Origin: Enoplolaimus lenunculus
Taxonomy: Eukaryota; Nematoda; Enoplea; Enoplida; Thoracostomopsidae
Assembly: GCA_030248215.1 (NCBI GenBank)
Contig: JASANG010001871.1
Span: 62,001 to 126,000 of the forward strand
DNA length: 64,000 nt
Reading direction: 5' to 3'
The position numbers were made by a program, and so were the translations under genes. Below the pieces are notes generated by a model. The model saw only the letters and a list, made by a program, of their open reading frames with translations. It had not been told where the DNA came from and did no database searches. Below, one piece after another: positions 56,329-64,000 of this stretch (positions within the stretch are counted from its first letter, which is position 1; the number at the start of each line of letters is the position of its first letter).

Positions 56329-57320
56329 CATGGTATTTAGCTTTTTATACTGTCATCACTGTGTGGGTACGCATGCTTCTGATGCCGATATGAAATTTTC
56401 ACTACGATTTTTGAGCCGGAGTTCGTTTATATCACGGACGCAGATATACAGAAGGAACAATAAATGGTACAATATATTCAATGGATCTAGTGACAACAAA
56501 AAAGCACTTTTAACAGAATTTAGAATAACTTTCTGAATCGCTATAAATAAATAAGTATTTCAGGTTTATGACAGTACCTTCCACAACAGAAATCCTTGCT
56601 GTGCCGCTGAATTATATACCACACTGGTTTCAGCTGGAGTAAATGTAAAAGTGTTAAAGATTTCCATCAAATATTAAAGGTTTAATGTGCGTCAAGTTTG
56701 TATATATTTGTAAAACCACAGTCTCGAACGAAACATTTAAAACTGTCAAAAATTGCAGCCTCTCAACTTCCCCCCCGTTCTGCACCCAGTTTCGATTTGT
56801 CAGATTTAATTTTCACGTTTTTGGCTGATAAAAATTTTACCAATTTTTATTCAAAGGTTTCGCCAGTTTATAAATTTGCAGTGTGTTTACAGTTTTATTC
56901 GTCGCATTAATGTTCGGTGGTTTAATCCTAAATATGGAGGGCAAAGCTGATTTTAAATATCTTTGTGAAGTATCGATGAGAAAATGTTCTAAAATTCAAA
57001 TTTCACAGCAAATTCTACAGCATTTTCGCACCGTAAAATCCTGTTGATGCAGGAATTATCACGACTAAAACGCACCAAATTTGTAATGCTTTGGTTTGTC
57101 GGCTTTAAAGAAAGTCGGAATTTTAAGCAAAATTTAATACCTGAGTAATCACGGCGGCTCCGAATCCACTCATGCACTGGTCATTTCAGTTTGACTCAAA
57201 AAGGTTCAAAAAATTTTATTCTATTAACAACTCGAAGTTTGGTACGGTCTTCGAATTTGACACAATTGTATTATGCCAATTTTTCGATGCATTCAGAAAT
57301 AAAAAACCCAGCATTGTTGC

Positions 57321-57523
57321 GGCCCATATCTAGAACAGGGACGGAACGTTTTTCGGCGGGACTGTAATAAGCTTAAGCTTTAGACCAATTTTTTGCTTAG
57401 GCTTAGGCTTAGGCTTAGGTTTAGGTATAGGCTCATTCTTACGCTTAGGCTTAGGCTTATGCTTAAGCTTAGGCTTAGGAAAATGCTTATACTACTGTTC
57501 CGACCCTGTTCTATACATTGACC
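57321..57523 (-). mobile_element. Element C copy, perfect 8-bp duplication
   Basis: GGCCCATATCTAGAACAGGG ... CCCTGTTCTATACATTGACC is flanked by ATTGTTGC on both sides. It has two GCTTAGG blocks around CTCATTCTTACG. Confidence 0.92.
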
Positions 57524-57665
57524 ATTGTTGCTAAGGTGTCTGAGGTTCCACCGTTATTAACTGTGAGACGGACGCTCTTGCGCCTTTCGCCAGTTCAAAC
57601 AAATTGAGCCTAATTGTTAAAAGCGTTGTTTTTATGCATATGTCCCAAAGCTAAAAAGATAAATC

Positions 57666-57720
57666 ATGTTGTATCTTCGAACATTACTATTAATGCTTGT
57701 ATCGTTTGACGTTACTAAAG
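57666..57720 (+). CDS. Candidate signal-peptide exon, perhaps of the 62-63 kb Cys-loop receptor
   Basis: An ATG opens MLYLRTLLLMLVSFDVTK, a typical secretory signal sequence, followed by donor GTAGGT in phase 1. Phase 1 is also where the nicotinic receptor at the left edge joins its first to its second visible exon. It is on the same strand as, and about 5 kb upstream of, the receptor exons at 62.6-63.5 kb. No exon in between was confirmed, so the link is inference. Confidence 0.4.
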
Positions 57721-57774
57721 GTAGGTGCTTTCAAACAACTAAGGGTCGAACAACAACCTTTGTATTGCCCCATG

Positions 57775-57940
57775 TTACTTTTAGGCCCGTGCCGTTTTCT
57801 GGCATGGCAGAAATATGGTAGGATTCGATTTAAGGCTATTTTTTCATTGGGCTTAGACCTTAGGCTTAGGCTTAGGTTTAGCGCTTATTTTTACGACCAG
57901 GCTTAGGCTTAGAAATAAGCTTAATCTTGAGTTACGGCAG
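57775..57940 (-). mobile_element. Element C, strongly diverged copy
   Basis: GGCATGGCAGAAATATGG, TTTTTTCATTGGGCTTAG, TTAGGCTTAGGCTTAGG and AATAAGCTTAATCTTGAG keep the C order without recognisable ends. Confidence 0.45.
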
Positions 57941-58185
57941 TGAAAGTAGCATTGGGCTTTACATCAAAAACTTAACCATTGGATGTCTAAATGCTGCATG
58001 CAAACCGTATATTACTTTTTCATAAACTCTAATTTCCTGAATTTTACGGGTTCCTAGGCGCCGTATATAACATTTAGGGTATTCACAAACCCCTTCAGAC
58101 TCGACCCCCACGCTGCAAAACTAGTGTGCGCATTTTCAGATGTCCTATGACACAAAAGGCGATCAATGCAGCACTTCGTTAACAA

Positions 58186-58412
58186 ATTATATCCTGTGCA
58201 AGTATTCTCAAATATGTGTAGCACCTGTCACCAGTTGGTAATATGTCTTGTAACTGAAGAACCAGTTAAAGTTTTGGTTCAAAATTCACGCACATTTTTT
58301 TGGCATTCAATTTGTTCTTCTTGTGTAGTAATTTTTAGATCACAAATTGCTGGAGATCGTCTCTTTGAAAACTGGTTACTAAAATTGGTGACATATGCCC
58401 GTATTCGAATTT
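58186..58412 (+). repeat. Element P copy
   Basis: TATTCTCAAATATGTGTAGC ... GCCCGTATTCGAATTTGAGA. The inner pair TCACCAGTTGGTAAT and AACTGGTTACTAAAATTGGT is inverted. Confidence 0.45.
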
Positions 58413-58770
58413 GAGAAGGACTCTAGCATACGGTGTAGGTTGGGATCGCGGGGCCGACTGGCGCCTGATTACACCGGTGAAAGAAAATTGCGTATGGCTA
58501 TGAAACTCTTCCTTGCGTCTTCATTAGTGTTTTAGAGTACGCTGCTCAACAAGACACAACACGAAATTCCTCAAACCAAGCGGCAGATCGCAAACAAACT
58601 GAAGTAACAAATATCGACCAAAATGTCGGAATCAACTTGCATTTGGGTCTTGTACAGATTTTGGAAGTGGTTAGTTTTAATCTGTCCAGCAACGAGGACA
58701 TCTTCTTGTCGATGGGACATTGAAGATTTTTGAGCTCAGGAAAAGAAAATTATACCTAGAAGCAAAGTGG

Positions 58771-59186
58771 GACCGAATGTTCGGTTCCGGATTAATATCC
58801 GGCAAAAACTGAAATCCGTGTCTGGTTCCGGCACCCGGTATAAACCTACCGGATACGGATAAAATAACGGTTGTGATGCCGAATATCATAAAACAGCTGT
58901 TTACACATGAGCGTCTTTAGCATCTTGCTGCAATTACATTTCTGGCCAAGTCAAGAAGTTCAAGATTTTATAATTTTCAGCTACTTTTAACTTAATATGT
59001 TCTCAAGCGAGAGTTAAACACATTTTAGCATTAACAAATATCAGTTTATAAGCAGCAATTATGGGCTTTATTACAGACGAAATCCTTGAGGACGCTCAAA
59101 ATATAGCCCAAAATAAATTATTTTAACATATACAATATCCGCATCCCGTTCCGGTATCCTGTAAATTAATATCCGGCCGCACCCTG
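58771..59186 (+). mobile_element. Element J-like copy, left end unclear
   Basis: The right end ATATCCGGCCGCACCCTG and CCGG-rich arms (GTTCGGTTCCGGATTAATAT) resemble element J. No CAGGG start was found. Confidence 0.35.
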
Positions 59187-59189
59187 CCT

Positions 59190-61300
59190 AGAAGTTATTT
59201 AATGCAGTAGAAAACATTTCGGGCCAAAGAAGTCGAATCTGTTTGTGTATGGACAGCGCCTTCCGCTCGCCTGTCGTAGTTGCGAGCGTGATTTTAATGT
59301 ATTAGCAAAAATTGATTTCTGCAGCCTGAAAATAACAATTTTATCCACACACGATGCATACACAGGTAGAGCTGGTAGTTAGTAACTAAATTGTTTTAGA
59401 AAAATTTTCCTACAAAATGTCCTCGTTCCTCTAAAAATTGTTTGCCCGCATTAGCCCGATGAACTGGCTACAGGATGGTGCAGACATCTTGTAGAACTTC
59501 AAAAAATTATGACATTGTTCTGACTTCTAATAAGGCCTGCATAAGCTTAATAAAAAGAGTTAGATAAGTTTGACGGTATTTGCTTGAAATATACGCAGTG
59601 TTCAGAAAACGCCGCCCTTCTGAAATGATATCCTGGTCTACATTTCTGAACCATATGAACGATAACAAATGAGTTTCGAAATAGGACGTTAATGGTCGAA
59701 AATAACCGGTTTCAACTATAACCTAAACCTCGCAATACGAAAATCGTTAGCAAAATAGGTATATTGCAATTTTAATTTGTCGCTGTATTTCAAAAGTGTA
59801 CCATCAAATGATTCAAACTTTTTCAGGACGAAAGTAACCAAATATTTCGTGACAAGTTCCGGCTGGCTATGGTAAATATTTTTCGTATTTATTTATTAAC
59901 TTTAAACTATTAAACTAGCGTAAAACGGATATGACCATTTTAAACCAAAATTGATTTGCAGCTTTATGTTGAGCCAAATATCATAATTTTAAATTCCCGT
60001 AAGTATTTGAACAATTTGCTTTTCGTTGTTTGTAAAAACAAGGCGGATTCAGAAATTTCTGACATGAGGGGAGTCGAGCGATATATAAATAGTGAAAAAC
60101 ATTTCGAGCGAAGCCAATGAGAATCCTTGCACCACTTTTTATTACAAAACGTAAATACGACACTTGTTGGTTTTGATGCCTTTTGGATGGCTTGGCCTTG
60201 GTGGCCCTCATTGAATCCAGTAGTGGTTACTATTAAAAATTCGGATTTTGCTACATTTTCCATAACCTCATGTATCAAATGGCTTTAAGCTTACCTTCAA
60301 ATCAAACGGATTTGCTGGGTCAACGCACTCAGAGCTCCATATAAATATACTATTCTGTGTACTCGATTACCCCATAGGTGAAGAAGACATACACAATGCT
60401 AATTTTATTGAAATGTTCAACTATTTGTTTTCTATTTTCGGTAAAAATCAGTGTTTATTTCTATTTCGGTATCTCTTATAGAAATACGCGAAAATTTAGT
60501 TATTTTTATGCCCATAGGTAGCTTATAACTCAAAAAACAAGTATGATTCAATTGTTGATTTAAAATAAAAATAAAATTCATTAAAGCCACTAATTCCACG
60601 ACGCATTTATCCTCTACTACTCGTCTGACAGCGTTTGAGCTAATTGTCCAGTAATTCTGTTCGTTAGGACCATTTATGTAGTGTGACCGTGATAGCTGTT
60701 TCAGACTGTCAGTGGTCCATCAACTGGAAGAAACTTCGATGTCCGTCGCCTGTCTGTCACATTAGCAAACAGGTAAACTGACATCTTTAATATTTAACCC
60801 TTATTGCATTAATATATTTCTATTTCTTCCTACACCCATTTTCTAACTGGGATTTCAACGCCAATTTCTCGGGTGTTACATGTTTTGTCATCACCGCTTA
60901 CGTATAGAAGCTTGAAACCGCACGTCTTGTGGAAATTTTGACTACAGTACATGACACTGCAAAAAACGGGAGAGGAATACCCTGCTCGAAACGACTCATT
61001 TAGCCGCACTTTGTGGAAATTTTGTACTACAAGTACATGTATGAATTGCTTAACGCAGTGCACGGTGTATCTCGTATTGCACATATATAGTGTGTTATTA
61101 GTTGCTCATACTTTACTCTATACAGGAATGGGTTAATCCATGAAACTTGCAATCAAATTACAATTTGATAGCTCGTTTTTTTAGCAAAGTTCAGTATACT
61201 GAGATTAATCAGTCACCGCCGAAGGTGCGAAATTTTTAAGTTAGTGTAACAATCTAGCCATATTTTTCACTTACTTGTATTGAACATACTTTGTGAGCGA
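59190..61300. other. Intergenic stretch, no supported exon except one weak candidate
   Basis: AT-rich DNA. A 20-codon open stretch with good borders (60354-60295, minus, reading WSSECVDPANPFDLK) and the candidate at 60.83-60.96 kb are the only hints of coding. A GGCGGATTCAGAAATTTCTG motif at 60.04 kb recurs near 9.7 and 51.5 kb. Confidence 0.35.
60830..60956 (-). CDS. Candidate Cys-containing terminal exon
   Basis: After acceptor cgttttttgcag on the minus strand the frame is open to a TAG stop. It reads VMYCSQNFHKTCGFKLLYV, then GDDKTCNTREIGVEI. Three cysteines and mixed composition suggest a secreted protein. Part of the sequence (GTGGAAATTTTG...TACATG) is repeated 80 bp away, which weakens the call. 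No neighbouring exon was confirmed. Confidence 0.22.
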
Positions 61301-61301
61301 G

Positions 61302-61350
61302 TGCCAGAGCAGGCAATGGAGCTTCTACCATCAAACATTAGGGCGGGGAT
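61302..61350 (+). mobile_element. Element K, end fragment
   Basis: AGTGCCAGAGCAGGCAATGG and CATCAAACATTAGGGCGGGG match the left end of the K copy at 19.4 kb. Confidence 0.35.
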
Positions 61351-61519
61351 CGTAACGCAGAGATGGATCCTGATTATTGGTTTGAGTGCCAAGGTTGGCC
61401 AAGCTCTTTTTCCCCGAATTTAGCTGTGAGGACTGAGAACACCCAATCGAAAATCCAGGCGAGTCATTTTTGTGAAAGCATTGGTTGAGATGCTAACACT
61501 AAATAGCTTTATGGGCAAT

Positions 61520-61790
61520 CAGATTTTTTCAGCAATCATCAGTCGCATGATGGCTGATTGTATTTTAACCGAGCGAGAACCCAATCGCAATTGTTTCCAT
61601 TGAGTTCCAAGACATAGGTTTAGGCTGATTCGCTGATATATGGTTTGACTCAGATTTTTTCACCAATCATCAGTCGCATGATGGCTGATTGTATTTTAAC
61701 CGAGCGAGAAACCCAATCGCAATTGTTTCCATTGAGTCCCAAGACATAGGTTTAGGCTGATTCGCTGATATATGGTTTGACTAATATTTC
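61520..61790 (+). repeat. Tandem duplication, two 131-bp units
   Basis: AATCATCAGTCGCATGATGG through GCTGATATATGGTTTGACT occurs twice, nearly identical. Each unit holds the palindrome CATCAGTCGCATGATG. Confidence 0.92.
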
Positions 61791-62568
61791 TTTTTTCAGT
61801 GATGGAGTAAGTAACATTGTTTAACATTAACAAAGAATAACATTGTGAGCGAAGTAAGCTACGGTACACACTTTTAGCACTAGACAAATATAACATAAAA
61901 CGTCATAAATACGGCGCAATAGAACAAGTTGTTTGAACATTATTAGAGAGTGTGGGGCTTTATCCCTGAGAAATTACGCCAGTGGGAGCATTACAATTTG
62001 AGCAAAAGTTGCAAAATCTTGGACTTGAAGAAAAACTAAGCCCGTGTTTAAAATGAACAAAATTTCGAGCGAAGCGAGCTAACAGATGTTTATTTTAGGT
62101 AAAGATTGATGCAATCTTTATAAACTTAAACCAGTGGGGAAGATACGCGGCATATCCTGGCCCAAATGTATTTTGTCACCGCCTGTTAATATTTCATTTC
62201 GAGAGAATATACCTTAAAGCAAAAATTATTATAGCCAGCAAGCGTTGCGAGTGAGAAAACCATTTTGATATGGTTTCGTTTGGCGGTGATTCTAAACGCT
62301 GGAGAGTCCTTGAAGCCATTGAAATATTAAAAATCACGACTAAGTTAGAATAGTGAATGAATCCTTGAATAGCAATTTTAGGTACCCCCCAAATTAATTC
62401 TGCGGCGAATCCCCAAATATAATTTTCTGTGGACGCTCCTGCATTTGCATCACAAAATGTTTAGCATGACAACGCTGGTGTGGGATACATTCCCTCAACC
62501 TGTGGATCCGTCATTAACTTTTAAATTATAAAAATCCGACTTAATTTTTAAGTTTTAAAATATTTCAG

Positions 62569-63534
62569 CGGTGATGAAACTGGAACACAAAGCTGGTTTC
62601 AAAATTACTTAACTGCCGTGACCGACGACAAAGTGGTATCAAAGTCTCCATGTAAAGATTGTTGTGTAGTTTTTAGTTTACCTACCCGTATATCGAATTG
62701 GCAGAGGTGCGGCCGGAGGGAGGTCAGGACAATGTTTTCACCTGAAGTTCTCGTGATACTTCAGACCCGTATCTAACTTACCTTGCAAGAGAGGGCTAAA
62801 AAGCTCTCAGGAGGGGCATACAAGGGTGTTCACTGGCTAGCAATATTGAAATTTTTGTAGGAGCAGACCAACATTTTTTCTAGTCGGAACTGAGCCCCCC
62901 TGCCCCGCTCGCTTGACTACGGGCCGGTGTCACTTTTATACTGTAAAGTTTGTGTATACTGTATCTGCAGAATTTTTGGCACCAATTACAGTGGCGTAGC
63001 GCGTAGCCAGGATATAACTTCGACGGTGCATAACATTATTTTTTAGACTCTTAATTCCACGGGACTTGTTATTCTAATGCATTATAAAGTCATTTTCTTG
63101 CATCCCCACAAATTATAACCTTCTATTCTACGCCTTGTATACGAACGCTGTCTCATAATATGTTGTCCCGGTTGTGTTTTCAAAAAACGTTTTGAAACAA
63201 ATTCTGAAAATAAACGTTTTCCAGTTATTTTTAGAAAAATTGTCTTAAATATCAGCAAAACTTTTCAGATTTGCCACAGAAAGCACTTTTCTGAATAAAT
63301 TCAGAAATACTTTTTTTGTGCGTACAGACGCTTTTAATGTGTTATGTTTCAATTGAATTTCAGTAATCCTGAACGCGTTCTGTACCGTTGACACCACATT
63401 ATTTCCGATCGATACACAAACGTGTGCCATGAATTTGGTCGTTTCTTTTCCAATACCAGAACAGTATGTAACGTTAAGTGGAACGGTTGAAAATGCTGAA
63501 GATTACACTTCCAAAGGCGAATGGCTTTTGAAAA
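62569..63534 (+). CDS. Divergent Cys-loop ligand-gated ion channel subunit (2 exons, partial)
   Basis: Exon 62569-62651 encodes SWFQNYLTAVTDDKVVSKSP. Exon 63364-63534 encodes the Cys-loop CTVDTTLFPIDTQTC (C-x13-C) and then EDYTSKGEWLLKS, with donor GTAAGC. The two join in phase 1. These exon limits coincide with those of the nicotinic receptor at 0.4-2.3 kb: a short exon of 80-83 bp, then the Cys-loop exon of 168-171 bp ending just after GEW. That supports both calls. The loop B Trp of acetylcholine receptors is absent: the sequence reads NLVVSFPIPE where the other has GSWTYGG. The ligand is therefore unknown. Exons for loops D and A were not found upstream, and the membrane part lies beyond the right edge. 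Confidence 0.85.
62763..62925 (+). mobile_element. Element E copy E5, diverged
   Basis: AGACCCGTATCTAACTTACC ... CTCGCTTGACTACGGGCC. It lies in the intron between the two exons of the right-edge Cys-loop receptor. Confidence 0.5.
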
Positions 63535-63653
63535 GTAAGCATACTCTATGAAAACTTAAATTATAGGTTAACTAAATAAGTATACTAGTTTAAGATAAAA
63601 CTTCAATGACTGGACGGACTAACTAAACTAGAATTATAAGTTCAACGTAGACT

Positions 63654-63906
63654 AATGTTGCATTCGCAGGTGCAAATATTTGCAGCGAAAAAGCGGAGCT
63701 GCATCTTGTAAAGGAATATTCGGATTGACCAATCAAACTGCAGGTGCACGAAATTCAAGCGATTTACAACTACGTTCACATGTGCGAATTAAATTCAATG
63801 CCATGAATTCCAGTGAATAATTTGCAGCTGCAAGAACTTCAAAGCTGCTTTGTGACCAAACTTGCGCGCGCAAGTTTTTGCTGCAAACACTGGAACATTT
63901 AAATGG
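63654..63906 (-). mobile_element. Element G copy G4
   Basis: TTGCATTCGCAGGTGCAAAT ... GTTTTTGCTGCAAACACTGG, with GAATAATTTGCAGCTGCAAG inside, is the reverse of the G1 order. It lies in an intron of the Cys-loop receptor. Confidence 0.6.
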
Positions 63907-64000
63907 GCTACTGCCCTCAACATTTCCGCGTTTAGTTTACCAACAACAGCTGCCCTGCTAGAACTACAGCAATAATAGCTTATGCTTATGAATTTTTAGC

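Noticed and set aside
58331-58390. A plus-strand exon reading AGDRLFENWLLK that resembles the N-terminal helix of Cys-loop receptors
   Set aside because: It overlaps the right end of repeat P (AACTGGTTACTAAAATTGGT ... GCCCGTATTCGAATTTGAGA). The donor is weak, and it lacks the expected R-P-V that should follow.
60148-60354. Two minus-strand exons (WSSECVDPANPFDLK, then FLIVTTTGFNEGHQGQ) as one gene
   Set aside because: The exon phases do not fit (phase 0 donor, but only a phase 1 entry is open). The second piece runs into a repeat motif shared with 9.7 and 51.5 kb.
1-64000. Retroviruses, LTR elements, Polintons or other capsid-bearing elements
   Set aside because: No reverse transcriptase, integrase, capsid or envelope-like reading frame and no LTR pair was seen. 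All elements noted are short and non-coding.

Overview
This window is animal nuclear DNA and almost certainly nematode. Genes are split into short exons (36 to about 270 bp) with GT-AG introns, base composition is AT-rich, there are no operon-like ORFs, and TTAGGC, the nematode telomere repeat, is scattered through it inside mobile elements. Introns are long and crowded with small non-autonomous elements, which suggests a repeat-rich genome rather than a compact Caenorhabditis-like one. I saw no reverse transcriptase, transposase, retroviral or Polinton gene, and no CRISPR array or certain functional tRNA gene. Most exons below were found by translating between splice sites, because few of them form an ATG-to-stop ORF.

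Layout. 0.4-6.2 kb (minus strand): five exons of an alpha7/ACR-16-like nicotinic acetylcholine receptor that runs off the left edge. 13.3-23.8 kb: block 1, holding a noggin/Trunk-like cystine-knot gene (minus), a small secreted Cys-rich gene Q1 (minus) and an unrecognised gene R1 (plus). 29.2-35.9 kb: block 2, with paralogues of the same three genes in the same order and orientation (knot gene 2, Q2, R2). This is a local three-gene duplication. 48.3-50.8 kb (minus): a complete-looking two-pore-domain (K2P) potassium-channel-like gene in which both selectivity filters are non-canonical. 62.5-63.5 kb (plus): two exons of a second, divergent Cys-loop receptor that runs off the right edge. A signal-peptide exon at 57.7 kb may be its start.

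Between the genes lies a dense layer of short inverted-repeat elements. I name them A to T here. Family A (about 440 bp) and family B (about 200 bp) have TA target duplications. Family C carries internal TTAGGC arrays and has 8-bp target duplications. Family E has GC-rich ends, family G a TTGCAGCTGCAA core, and family H TA duplications. Family J is hAT-like, with CAGGG ends and an 8-bp duplication. Family L is tRNA-like. Families F, I, K, M, N, O, P, S and T are less well defined. Several are nested, so relative ages can be read.

The genes seem to serve neuromuscular or sensory signalling (two Cys-loop receptors and a K2P-like subunit) and secreted signalling (two cystine-knot ligands and small secreted proteins). 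Nothing shows that they act in one pathway. All identifications come from reading motifs by eye. No database search was run.
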